A stretch of 64,000 nucleotides of DNA from Nephrocerus scutellatus. Lineage: Eukaryota > Arthropoda > Insecta > Diptera > Pipunculidae. A program made the translations under genes and the position numbers. This document shows, in pieces, positions 21,560-31,126 of this stretch. The stretch spans positions 45,310,010 to 45,374,009 of the forward strand of contig OX352763.1 in NCBI GenBank assembly GCA_947095585.1, in the 5' to 3' direction. Under the pieces are notes generated by a model, which was not told where the DNA came from, searched no databases, and saw nothing but the letters and a program-made list of their open reading frames with translations. Each line of letters starts with the position of its first letter. The stretch's first letter is position 1.

Positions 21560-22869
21560 ATTTCTTTAACTAATCCTTCTCTAATGCTTCAACCATCTAT
21601 TTTCATCTTTGTAGCATCCTTCCTCTTTCCACTTAAATTAGGACTCTCAAGATTTATTACAAACTATTCCAACCTTATACACATTATTGACTTAGACGAC
21701 TACGAAAGGAAATTTAGGAATTTAGTTTAAATAACACGGCTAAAGCTTTTAGAATAAAAAAAAGAAATTGTTCGAAAGAAAAGGGGATTAGTTAACGGAC
21801 TAGGTTGCACCATTATATTTATTGCAGGAAACATGGACACACAAGATGCGCAAAATCTAAATGATCAAATAACAAACATGAATATTAATATACAAAATCT
21901 CACAACAACAATAGGAAAACAAGACTTAGTAATGGAAACACAATACTTAAATCAAATCAGTTTTAATATTAAAATTAACCGACCATGTTTCTGATATAGC
22001 AGAAACATTAGTTTTAAGCTAACTAGACATAATCCCAAAGTTGTTACTTAACGCAAAAGAATTAGAACTAATACAACAAAAATTTCATCTACAGAACAAA
22101 TATACGAACTTTTAAAATTACAAGGCTATTATAACGGCACAAACATAAATTTTAATGTATTAATACCAAATTTTTCCAATATAAAATACTCAATGTACCA
22201 TATTTTACCTAAATAAACTAAACAAAATTGTTAATTAGTAAACCTTTTATTGCATACAACAATAAATACATCCAATATTATAGTAGAGCTTGCCCCAAAA
22301 CAGGAGTGACTTACATCTGCACGACACGACACGACACGACAAGCAGCACATTGCGGATTTATTGACGTGGGAAAAATTTAAACTATCTCGCAACCTCAAC
22401 CAAATTATATACTATTCCCTTATGTTGCCAAAGTTTTGTCCAACTCTTCTTGCAGCACAAAAACAGGTCTATTAGAATGAACAGCACTTTTGCATTTTAA
22501 AGGATTCAACATTGAAGTCAATGGCACCACCTATGAGGACAACTCTTCAGTCGTTTGGGACGAAGAATACACCTATCTCCGATTCCCAACAACAATATTT
22601 ATCCCCCCCACGTGAACGAACGTGAACGTGAATCTCCAAAAGTTAAACGGCTTAATCACCGAACAACAGTTAACATCCCTACACACCACAACCGAAATCC
22701 TACATTAACTGTCGACAACATCTTCTGCTGCAATCATTGCCAGCACAATAATAATCATTGTCATCATCTACAAATTTAAGAACATCAGAACGCAGATAAA
22801 TCATACACCAAACCTTCTATCTTTCGCTTCAGCACAAAAACCATAATTTTGGCCGTCGCTCTATTATAT
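21560..22869 (+). pseudogene. Env-like remnant of the errantivirus-like element
   Basis: Downstream of integrase and upstream of a polypurine tract, where env lies in gypsy-group insect retroviruses. Open pieces at 21830-22000 and 22070-22215, and a hydrophobic stretch followed by a basic tail near 22720-22790, fit an envelope protein with a C-terminal membrane anchor. Stops near 22000, 22015, 22215 and 22700 and frame changes break it throughout. Assignment rests on position, the membrane-anchor-like segment and the polypurine tract, not on a database match. It is non-functional. Confidence 0.45.
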
Positions 22870-22883
22870 GGGGGGAGGAGTTA
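22870..22883 (+). other. Polypurine tract and LTR start of the errantivirus-like element
   Basis: GGGGGGAGG (22870-22878) is followed at once by AGTTA (22879-22883). Gypsy-group LTRs begin AGTTA just after a purine tract, so this marks the start of the 3' LTR. The LTR end was not located. Confidence 0.6.
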
Positions 22884-22914
22884 CATGCCCATCGCTTCCC
22901 TAACTTATACCTAC

Positions 22915-23058
22915 ATCTAATATATAAAAATCTCGTGTCACGGTGTTTGGGTCCATAGTCCGAATAAGGTTTATGCGAGAAAAAAAATAGAAAATATAGA
23001 AAAAATAGAAACAAATTTATTGAAAGTGGGACAGGACAACGTCTGTCGGGTCAGTTAG
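22915..23058 (+). mobile_element. Short non-autonomous rolling-circle-like element (candidate)
   Basis: About 145 bases starting TCTAATATATAAAAATCTCG with TGTCACGGTGTTTG, and ending GACAACGTCTGTCGGGTCAG then TTAGT. These two ends resemble those of abundant short non-autonomous helentron-like repeats in arthropods, recognised from memory only. It would sit inside the LTR of the errantivirus-like element. Confidence 0.4.
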
Positions 23059-23925
23059 TATTGTATATATATATATAAGCATAATGTATTTAGCAATAGC
23101 AATCGAACTCTCCTGTACTCTACACAATATTTGTAAGATAAGCAATTCACTCATTTTTTTTTGATTCCAATACACACTATAATCACAATTAATATTCACA
23201 CTTCCTACTGTGGACTAAGGCAATAGACAAATAACAAAGCTTATCTATTGATCTCGTTCCAAAATCTAATGCGCATAATGCACAAGGTCGTAGTTGTTTG
23301 ATCACATCCTTTGCCCTTATCCAAAAAGAAATAAAACCTAATTGACACAAAACCATTTAAAAACAAACAATTCAAAAACCACAGTCCTTTCCTTATCTCT
23401 ACTACAAAACCTAAACTAAGAATTGATCAAAGAATTGATTCGCCAACACCATTATACTAACAATAACTATTCACTCAAACTATCTTAACATAAGACAACA
23501 GAAACCAATCGTATCATTTAAGTTCAAGAATGTTAATTTGTAAAATGGGTTTGGTCATTAAAAATCTGGTATTCAAAGCGTTAAGACGTGTGTTATATTT
23601 TTTAAACTTTACGCTCTGCAACAAACATAACTCGCGCGACATCTCCGAATGAAAGCTCTTTTGAGAAACGCCGTTGATTAAATTTTGAAGATGCTTCCTG
23701 GACACTCCTACATAACTCGCATTAGATGCGGATTTGAAAGTTCCCTTCGAAAGTTGGATTTGAAAGTGGCCAGTTATGTTAGTTCATGAAGAATATTATA
23801 ATTACGAAAAACCGATGGATTTCATTTAATTGTAGTTGTGGTATGAAGAAATGCAAATTAGTGAACAAAAATCGACATTTATGGATTAAAAAAACGCGAA
23901 GCGTCACGAACCCCTGGCTGTGTAG
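23059..23925. other. Probable LTR remainder and unassigned sequence
   Basis: AT-rich with a (TA)n tract near 23070. It presumably contains the rest of the errantivirus-like LTR and flanking DNA. No gene is recognised. Confidence 0.35.
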
Positions 23926-24049
23926 ACTGTGTGGACAACACTTTTTGTAAAAATTTGGAAGTGATCGAGCCCCGGGGTCGGGAGGGTACCACTACAAATT
24001 TTATAAAAAAAAGGACCCGATTTTCTTCAAATTTTATACGCATGTGTAT
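23926..24049 (-). repeat. Helentron-associated repeat, left part of the retrotransposon target
   Basis: Contains CAACACTTTTTGTAAAAATTTGG, then CCCCGGGGTCGGGAGGG and CATGTGTAT. The LTR retrotransposon at 24050 inserted exactly in the CATGTGTAT core; the interrupted monomer resumes at 33829. Confidence 0.7.
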
Positions 24050-25290
24050 TGTGAGGAACAAAATTCTCCACATTAGAATTTTTCCCACACAACATGTCTG
24101 GAAATAAGTTCCAAGCCTTTTGTCATAGACATAAAATTAAAGAAATAAAAAAAAACTCAAAATGTAGTTTTTAACAATCATTCATAGTTACCAACGCACT
24201 CTCTACAAATATTAAGCAAAAGTCACTCAATTGGCGGCGAAATGGGCAATATTTCGTTTCTCCTCGTTTATTTCTTTTCCTATTACGAGCAATAGGCGAT
24301 TAAGAGATCATTGCGCATTTAACAAAACTACCACCACGCAGATGCACAACGTGGTCTCTGTCACGACATAAGTAGATCACTACGGCACACAGCAGCAAAT
24401 TCGCCGGAGAAAAACATCTGTCCCCCTCGCGCTCAGGCAGTAGGTGCAGACGTACTCCCGCGCTCAGCAGACAAGAATCAAAATACCATGTAACGGCTGG
24501 CGGTGTCAATGACCTGAGCACCGCTCAGACAAAAAACTACCAAGTGGGCTCGCCAACGAATGCAGACAACAACATGCGTGTTCGAAACTGGGCAATGATG
24601 GATTTATGCACACACACACACAAGGGGCACAAGGGCACTCTGAAGTAGAGTGTTGGGTCTGACAACCCCACGGGCCCTAGTCCGGGGAGTAAAACCACGT
24701 CAACAAACCTTGGTTCACCTGCCCCGGGTGATAGTACCATATGAGGGGCCCTAGCCAGGGTTACGGCGGAGAAGAAGTCACTGTCAACCTCTCTTGCATG
24801 GAAAAACCTGCTCGCCGAGGCTCTGACGACCGAGTAGGAGCGGTATAACTCCCAACCCGCCCGGAGGAAAAGCCGCGGCCAACGAGGGAGCGCGGCATTC
24901 AATGAATGTATTAAGACTGAGCCCAGTAAGGTCTTAATTATGGTATACTGTAAGCAATCATTTTGATTTGTCAACTCTTGGGCTGACGTCTGTGGTATTC
25001 TGTTACCTGAGTAGGCAAGAGTGAAATTTTGCTGAAATGGCTTTCAGGCTAATGCTACCGGCGCCCCCGTCCCGTTAAAACCCTGGCAGGACTCAAAGTA
25101 CGCTCAATATTACGTCGCTATTAAGTTAGTGGTGTAGGTACAGATGAAAAATTCCTGTCTTACACTGATCTGGCTCTGAACACAAGACCCCATAAGGGCT
25201 CGTGTCAACCCCCGCATGGCCGCACTGCTTGCATAGATAACCATGGGATCCATAGGTGACTACACACCCGAGCATTGATAACGGCTTTGA

Positions 25291-26286
25291 GTGGGGACCC
25301 AATTTACAATGAATTCCCAGAATTTAGGAGGAGGAGAAGTAGAAGGAGTTGTAGGAGAGGAGAATGTGAATTCTTTTAAAAGGAGTTCGAAGATGGCGAG
25401 ATCACCAGTGGCCCAAACGTCACAAAGGCGCGAATCACCGGAAACAAGAAAGGTGATAAAGGAAGCCAGCCCCGGCAAATCTGACTTTCATAAACTAGGA
25501 GAGCAGATCAAGGGACTGGTAGAAATGTTGGAAGATGGAAAAAGACGTTCCATCCATCAAGCCATGCGGGATGCGATTGATAGCATTAAAAACCTCTATG
25601 AGTTATCGGCTATCTACATTAATAACAAGAAGACTCAGGAGAAGATGGTTAATCACACCTCATCTCAAACCTCTCCATGGCTCAAAGCTTCAATGGAGCA
25701 AAAAAGGAAGCAGCCTACCCACAGCGAAACGCCGAATCCAAAGCGGAGGCAAGAGCAACGCCAGTCCTCACGTAAGCCTATGGTAATAGCGACGGAAGAA
25801 AAAACCCAGGAAAAGGGTATTAAAAATGTTAAAAAAACTGGAGAAGGCGAATGGACAAAAGTCGTCGCTAAAACTAAAAATAAAGTGAAGTCAGACGCAT
25901 CTGCCAAGAAGTCCGCCGTAAAACAAAAGCCAATTATAAGAAAGGCAAGACCTGACGCCATAGTCATAGAAGCGAAGGGCGAAATATCCTATGCGCAGAT
26001 ATTGCGCAACGTGAAGGCTGATCCAAAACTAGAAACAATTGGAAAAGCAGTATCTAGGATCAGAAGGACACAAAAAGGTGACCTCTTAATTCAATTGAAG
26101 GAGACAAGTGACAAGACAGCGGAATTTAAAAGCGTCATAAGCGAGGCGTTAGGCGAACAAGCAAACGTAAGAACCCTCACCCAACGCACTAGCATCGAGC
26201 TGAAAGACATCGATGAGATCACCACAAAAGAAGACATTTGTGAATCAATCGAAGTCTTGATAAAGAAATGTTTGAGGAAATCATAA
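25291..26286 (+). CDS. R1/Waldo-like LINE ORF1 (gag-like), C-terminally deleted
   Basis: 331 codons. The ATG at 25291 was chosen because it opens the longest frame; a second ATG at 25309 is possible. The protein has an acidic start, a long Lys/Arg/Gln-rich middle (about residues 115-220) and a globular part ending in SIELKDIDEITTKEDICESIE, the segment that in R1-clade ORF1 proteins precedes the CCHC zinc knuckles. The knuckles, needed for binding element RNA, are absent because the frame ends within 20 bases of the start of the ORF2 remnant. It overlaps ORF2 by 19 bases. The live protein packages LINE RNA. Confidence 0.75.
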   Translation: MGTQFTMNSQNLGGGEVEGVVGEENVNSFKRSSKMARSPVAQTSQRRESPETRKVIKEASPGKSDFHKLGEQIKGLVEMLEDGKRRSIHQAMRDAIDSIKNLYELSAIYINNKKTQEKMVNHTSSQTSPWLKASMEQKRKQPTHSETPNPKRRQEQRQSSRKPMVIATEEKTQEKGIKNVKKTGEGEWTKVVAKTKNKVKSDASAKKSAVKQKPIIRKARPDAIVIEAKGEISYAQILRNVKADPKLETIGKAVSRIRRTQKGDLLIQLKETSDKTAEFKSVISEALGEQANVRTLTQRTSIELKDIDEITTKEDICESIEVLIKKCLRKS

Positions 26287-28583
26287 ACTCAAGCTTCCTA
26301 ATCGAAAGCGGAACATCTGAGATCCTGTCGCAACAACTTACCAGTATAATCACTACAGCGTGCGACGCAGCTATGCCCAAGAGAAGACCTAGCAAGAGAG
26401 GTGTACACTGCTACTGGTGGAATGAGCAGATAAAAGCACTGAGAGCTGCCTGCTTACAAGCCAGACGTAGAGTGCAGCGATCAAGAAGGGGATCAGACAT
26501 TCAAGAACGTCTTGATATGCTAAGATTAGCTAGACGAAATTTAAAAAATGCAATTAAAGAAAGCAAGTCGAAGTGCTTCAAACGACTATGTGACGAGGCG
26601 GACATCAATCCCTGGGGCACAGCATACAAAATAGTTATGGCAAAGCTAAAAGGCTGTAAGACCCCGCAAATATCATGCCCAACAAAGCTTAGGTCCATCG
26701 TAGAACACCTATTTCCGAAAGGACCATATACTATGTGCAACATAATAAGAGAAATTAGCACAGAAAGTATTCCAAGGCTAACAGTTGATGAACTCGTGAA
26801 CGCAAGTAAAAGAATACGAGACAACAAAGCTCCTGGACCCGATGGCATTCCTAATAAAGCATTGAAAGCCGCCATCCGAAGTAGGCCGGACATGTTCATG
26901 ACATGCATGCAACAGTGTCTAGATGAAGGAGTTTTCCCTGAACCTTGGAAACTGCAGCATTTAGTATTGCTTCCAAAGGGAAACAAACCACCGGGCGAAC
27001 CATCATCGTACCGCCCAATATGCCTACTAGATACAATGGGAAAGATACTCGAGCGGATCATATATGACAGATTGCTTAATATAGCGGATAATAAAGGAGC
27101 ACTGTCAGATCATCAGTTCGGGTTTCGAAAATCGCGCTCGACCGTCGACGCCATAAAGGCGGTGGTCAACATAGCAAAGAATGCGATTGAAGGAAAAAGA
27201 TGGCGGTGGGGCACAAAGGAATATTGTGCAGTAGTGACACTGGACATAAAAAACGCCTTTAACTCTGCAAAATGGTCCTCAATAAGAAGATCACTCGCCA
27301 GAATGGATGCACCATACTATATAAGGAAGATAGTGTCAAGCTACTTAAGTTATAGAAGGTTGAGGTACGAAACCAATGAGGGTACAAAGTACTATAACGT
27401 CTCCGCAGGAGTCCCACAAGGATCGGTGCTGGGTCCCCTTCTATGGAATATAATGTACGATGGAGTTCTAAGACTAGCATTACCACCAGGCGTACAAATA
27501 TTTGGATTCGCTGACGACATCGCCGTTGTCACAGTGTCAAAGACAATCAATGGAATAGAGTCAGCCACGAATGAAGCAGTCGGCCAAATCAAAAAATGGC
27601 TAGTATCCGTCGGTCTAGAATTAGCCGACCATAAAACGGAAGCAGTCCTGATTACCAGCCGGAAAAATATAGAATACATAAATATACGAGTTGGTAACCA
27701 GACTATTAGATCAAAGGATTTTGTCAAATACCTAGGAGTAATGCTTGACAATAGGCTCCGTTTTAAAATACACGTGGACTACTCGAGCAAAAAGGCTTCC
27801 CAGATGCAGGCAGCATTATTCCGGATTCTGCCAAACGTTGGAGGACCAGGATATACAAGGAGGGTCCTAATGTCTAGAGTAGTCAGCTCAGTCCTCCTTT
27901 ACGCAGCCCCAGTTTGGGCGGATGCACTGGTGACTAAAGAAATAAGAAGAAACTTATCGTCTATATACAGACTCAGTGCACTAAGGACGATCAGCGGGTT
28001 CCGAACGATCTCCGATGATGCTGCCCTCGTTATAGCAGGAATGGTTCCAGTAGATATCCTCGCAGATGAAATGCTTAGGATCTACAATAGAAGAGCCTTA
28101 TCACAACAGGACCAACGAACAATCGAAATGATCAAAGAGGAAGAAAAGGCCACCTCAATGGCTGTGTGGCAAGACCGGTGGGACATAAGTTTGAAAGGAA
28201 GATGGACCTACAAACTGATCCCGAACATTGAGAATTGGACAAACCGATCTCACGGTAACTGCAACTACCAATTTACGCAGTTTCTGTCAGGCCATGGCGG
28301 CTATCGAAAATATCTTTATCGATTTGGACACGATAGCTCACCTTTTTGCCCAGATTGTCCAGACATAGAAGAAGACACAGAGCATGCGATTTTCCATTGC
28401 AGACGCTTCAGAGAATGGAGAAGCAACCTGCCAAGTCCACACGTCCTTTTAGAAGAAATGCAAAGATCCGAGGATAAGTGGACAGAAGTGTGTGTATTCG
28501 TAACGAAAGTGCAAAACGAGCTGCGAAGAATCGAAAATATAAGGCGATCAGCAGCAGCAGAAGATGCAGAAGGCATAGAGTAA
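26268..28583 (+). CDS. R1/Waldo-like LINE ORF2: reverse transcriptase without endonuclease
   Basis: 771 codons, fully open. It begins in the linker (EQIKALRAACLQARR at about 52-66) instead of in an apurinic-like endonuclease, so the first 200 or more residues of a normal ORF2 are missing. RT motifs are intact: APGPDGIPNKAL (about 188-199), FGFRKSRSTVDAI (about 285-297), VTLDIKNAF with the catalytic Asp (about 323-331), GVPQGSVLGPLLWN (about 380-393) and FADDIAV (414-420). A C-terminal CPDC...H...C zinc motif lies at 694-711. The open frame suggests a fairly young insertion. Without EN it could not cut its own target, so it either moved before the deletion or was mobilised in trans. Confidence 0.85.
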   Translation: MFEEIINSSFLIESGTSEILSQQLTSIITTACDAAMPKRRPSKRGVHCYWWNEQIKALRAACLQARRRVQRSRRGSDIQERLDMLRLARRNLKNAIKESKSKCFKRLCDEADINPWGTAYKIVMAKLKGCKTPQISCPTKLRSIVEHLFPKGPYTMCNIIREISTESIPRLTVDELVNASKRIRDNKAPGPDGIPNKALKAAIRSRPDMFMTCMQQCLDEGVFPEPWKLQHLVLLPKGNKPPGEPSSYRPICLLDTMGKILERIIYDRLLNIADNKGALSDHQFGFRKSRSTVDAIKAVVNIAKNAIEGKRWRWGTKEYCAVVTLDIKNAFNSAKWSSIRRSLARMDAPYYIRKIVSSYLSYRRLRYETNEGTKYYNVSAGVPQGSVLGPLLWNIMYDGVLRLALPPGVQIFGFADDIAVVTVSKTINGIESATNEAVGQIKKWLVSVGLELADHKTEAVLITSRKNIEYINIRVGNQTIRSKDFVKYLGVMLDNRLRFKIHVDYSSKKASQMQAALFRILPNVGGPGYTRRVLMSRVVSSVLLYAAPVWADALVTKEIRRNLSSIYRLSALRTISGFRTISDDAALVIAGMVPVDILADEMLRIYNRRALSQQDQRTIEMIKEEEKATSMAVWQDRWDISLKGRWTYKLIPNIENWTNRSHGNCNYQFTQFLSGHGGYRKYLYRFGHDSSPFCPDCPDIEEDTEHAIFHCRRFREWRSNLPSPHVLLEEMQRSEDKWTEVCVFVTKVQNELRRIENIRRSAAAEDAEGIE

Positions 28584-28985
28584 TCTGCTAACCAGCCCCG
28601 TGATGTAATACCTAACGGCAGTCCCATTGGGAGAGTGGTTGAAGTGTGTAAGGAGGGTTTAGTACGTATGCGTAATTCCTGGTACGAACATTCAGGTTTA
28701 CGAATCGTGCATGCTAGTACCCCTGGAGGGCTCTACTGGTATCTTTTAGAAGATTCCCCACCTTTGGCACAGCCATAAAAAAAAAACACACACACACACA
28801 CACACACACGGTGTAAGGCCAGAAACATGTATACCATACATGTTGTTCTTCGAAGGAAACATCCTACGAAGAACATGTATATGTCAAACGCGCATACATG
28901 CGTCTGAATTTATGGAAATCCAGCACAACAACAACGAACACGATGAAAATAAGAAGCCAACGGAAAACCAACAGCAGGGAAACAG

Positions 28986-28993
28986 TATAAAAG
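28986..28993 (+). promoter_or_regulatory. TATA box of the 5' LTR
   Basis: TATAAAAG, repeated at the same place in the 3' LTR (33056-33063). Transcription would begin about 30 bases downstream, so the hairpin repeats that follow lie in the RNA leader. Confidence 0.7.
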
Positions 28994-29052
28994 GAGCACG
29001 CAGCTCAAGCAAAAGGTCTATTCTTCCCGAGTTCCTTCCCGAGTTCACAGGT

Positions 29053-29576
29053 AATAGTTCAAGAGTACTACCTTGCTATAACTGCTGAACTAAACCCTGC
29101 AAGAACCAAGCCCTAGACTAATAGTTCAAGAGTACTACCTTGCTATTCTTCTCGAGTCCCCTCCCTTGTTCACAACTAATAGTTCAAGAGTACTATCTTA
29201 CTATTATTGCTGAACTACACCCTGCCGAACCCAAATCCTCGATTAATAGTTCAAGAGTACTACCATACTATTACTTCCGAGCTAAACGCTGGAAACCCCA
29301 AATTCTCGATTAATAGTTCAACAGTACTACCTTACTATTACTTCCGAGCTAAACGCTGAAAACCATTAATCCATAAACTTTCTTTTCAGCTACAGTGGTT
29401 CAAGAGTACTACCTTGCCACTACGATTAACCCGTTCTCTCCCTAAATTCTAGGATCCAAAGGGGTACAAGTACTTTGTGCTTATACCCACCATAAATCCA
29501 TAAACTTTCTTTTCAGCTACAGTGGTTCAAGAGTTCTACCTTGCCACTACGATTAACCCGTTCTTTCCCTAGGAAT
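29053..29576 (+). repeat. LTR leader hairpin array (5' LTR)
   Basis: Seven copies of a hairpin unit at about 29053, 29122, 29179, 29244, 29311, 29395 and 29518. Each has an outer 5-bp stem, a TT bulge, an inner CAAG/CTTG stem and the loop AGTACTAC. Class 1 uses AATAG/CTATT and class 2 AGTGG/CCACT as outer stem. The units sit in larger tandem blocks of about 60-70 bp (class 1) and about 125 bp (class 2). Some class 1 copies have mismatches in the inner stem. Confidence 0.8.
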
Positions 29577-29788
29577 AAAAGACACTTCATACTTGTACTT
29601 TAAAGTTTTTTCCCTTTACTTAATGAATGTAAATCTAATGATTGAAACAACCACACACAATTTTTGAAATAATAAAGAGATCCATTTAATTTTCCAAAAA
29701 CCCAAAACCACAAAATTTATTGTAACGACCCCCTTATTGAACCCTGGTCACACTGAGTTCTACCCCGGCTGGGAAACTCCGTTACAAT

Positions 29789-29806
29789 TGGCGCCCGAGC
29801 AGGGAC
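29789..29806 (+). other. Primer binding site, tRNA-Lys type
   Basis: TGGCGCCCGAGCAGGGAC lies two bases after the 5' LTR. It differs at one position from TGGCGCCCGAACAGGGAC, the PBS complementary to the animal tRNA-Lys(UUU) 3' end. Reverse transcription of element RNA would start here. Confidence 0.85.
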
Positions 29807-29881
29807 ATCGGAATTTTAAATAAAATAAAAACTAAGACGACGCACAAAGAGAAGATGGTCAGAGCGAGCTGGGTGTAGAAC

Positions 29882-31126
29882 ATGTCGAAGGAAGAGCTGA
29901 AGAACTATTTGAGCGAATTCAGATTGGACAGTAATGGTGCACTTGATGAGTTGAGAAAACGTTTTTCCAATTTCATTACAGGGCGAGACGTCACGTCGGA
30001 GGACGAAACGCGTCTCACAGAATTGGAACAAATGCACACTCGTGGCCAATCACCGCGGCCCCTAATATCCTTGAACCCACAGGATTCAGTGGGCCACGAT
30101 GAACCAAAGGGGGTTATAAGCAGGACAGCGTCCTCAGCACCACGAGAAACAACAGCCGCTCGAATTCCATCAGAAACACCAGGGACATCATATCCCATGT
30201 TTATCGACCAGGTACGAAAGTGGTCAGTGCGGTACGACGGTGGCAAGGAACCCCTTTTATTTATCGAGAGGCTGGAAGAGCTCGCTGACGCCTACTCGTT
30301 AAACAAAGACCTCCTTCCAAGGACTATGTCCGAGTTTCTTCGCGATCGAGCCCTACTCTGGTTCCGCAATAATAACCTGAAGTGGCAGGAATGGAACAGT
30401 TTCAAAGCAGACTTCCTGCAATTCTTCTTGTCCACAAGGTACTGGGAACGTCTGGACGATGAGATTCGCCAAAGACGACAGAAACAACAGGAACAATTTA
30501 AGGACTTCGTAATTGTGATGCAGAATATGATGAGGCACGCAAATTACCCCGAAGAAGAACAGGTGGAAAGGATCTTCCGGAACAGCCGCCAAGAATATCA
30601 ATATTATATCCGAAGAAAAGACTTCGGAAATCTCCGCGAGCTCATTGATCTAGCAGAGGACTACGAAGGTATCCAGGCAAACCAGGAGAGCGCAACGACG
30701 ACTACTCGAAGAAGTCCACAGGAGAGGCATTGTATGGTGAGCCAGCCTGAAGAAGGACCATACAATCCTCGAATGACTTGTCGAGGGTGCCGACAGGAAG
30801 GCCACTTTCATAAAGAATGCACTAACCCTCGAGTGATTTTCTGCTGGGACTGTGGCCTACAGAGAATCAGGACAATTGACTGCTGCCGTCAACGTAACTC
30901 ACACGCTGAGCATCGTCATTTGCCCCTGTCTGTCGAGAAATCAGCCCTGATCCAGGATAAACACAGAATTCTCGCCCGCATCATCATCAACCACGAACCC
31001 GTTCAGGCCACTATTGACACCGGCGCATCCCTGCAGTTTCGTCAGCGAAGCTTTTGCTTAAAGGTTCCGTGCACATCCCAATACAAATGGCTAACGGAAG
31101 TCAGACAACAGTCCGTCAGGAGTTAA
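29882..31126 (+). CDS. Gag with zinc knuckle and start of protease
   Basis: 414 codons from the first ATG after the PBS. Residues 1-33 resemble a SAP-like helix-turn-helix (KEELKNYLSEFRLDSNGALD). Residues about 100-250 form the retrotransposon gag/capsid-like core (FIERLEELADAY, ALLWFRNNNLKWQEW, FLSTRYWERLDDEI). A CCHC knuckle C-x2-C-x4-H-x4-C is at about 300-313, with a second degenerate Cys cluster after it. A retropepsin-type active site TIDTGAS occurs at about 376-382, fused in frame to gag. The frame then leaves protease sequence near 31040; the remaining protease is in the -1 frame from about 31054. This is either programmed frameshifting or a one-base indel. Confidence 0.85.
   Translation: MSKEELKNYLSEFRLDSNGALDELRKRFSNFITGRDVTSEDETRLTELEQMHTRGQSPRPLISLNPQDSVGHDEPKGVISRTASSAPRETTAARIPSETPGTSYPMFIDQVRKWSVRYDGGKEPLLFIERLEELADAYSLNKDLLPRTMSEFLRDRALLWFRNNNLKWQEWNSFKADFLQFFLSTRYWERLDDEIRQRRQKQQEQFKDFVIVMQNMMRHANYPEEEQVERIFRNSRQEYQYYIRRKDFGNLRELIDLAEDYEGIQANQESATTTTRRSPQERHCMVSQPEEGPYNPRMTCRGCRQEGHFHKECTNPRVIFCWDCGLQRIRTIDCCRQRNSHAEHRHLPLSVEKSALIQDKHRILARIIINHEPVQATIDTGASLQFRQRSFCLKVPCTSQYKWLTEVRQQSVRS

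Larger units (their letters stand above)
24623..28786 (+). mobile_element. R1-clade (Waldo-like) LINE inserted in a CA microsatellite
   Basis: Starts AGGGGCACAAGGG right after a (CA)n tract and ends in ATAAAAAAAAAA directly before another (CA)n tract; the 3' LTR has an uninterrupted (CA)n at the same place (about 32867-32879). It has a 5' UTR of about 670 bases, ORF1 and ORF2, and a short 3' UTR. Waldo elements of the R1 clade are known to insert in ACAY-type microsatellites, and the RT sequence is R1-like, so this assignment fits both site and protein. An internal deletion joins ORF1 to the middle of ORF2. Confidence 0.8.
24050..29786 (+). repeat. 5' LTR, split by a LINE
   Basis: LTR sequence occupies 24050-24622 and 28787-29786, and the LINE fills the gap. 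It matches the 3' LTR with scattered single-base differences and different numbers of internal hairpin repeats. The U3-type part is upstream of TATAAAAG at 28986-28993. Polyadenylation-type AATAAA sequences lie near 29574 and 29672. Confidence 0.9.

Noticed and set aside
24537..24974. 145-codon minus-strand ORF at the LTR-LINE junction
   Set aside because: Crosses the boundary between the 5' LTR and the LINE 5' UTR, so it cannot be an ancestral gene.
26501..27061. 186-codon minus-strand ORF
   Set aside because: Antisense to the well-supported LINE reverse transcriptase.
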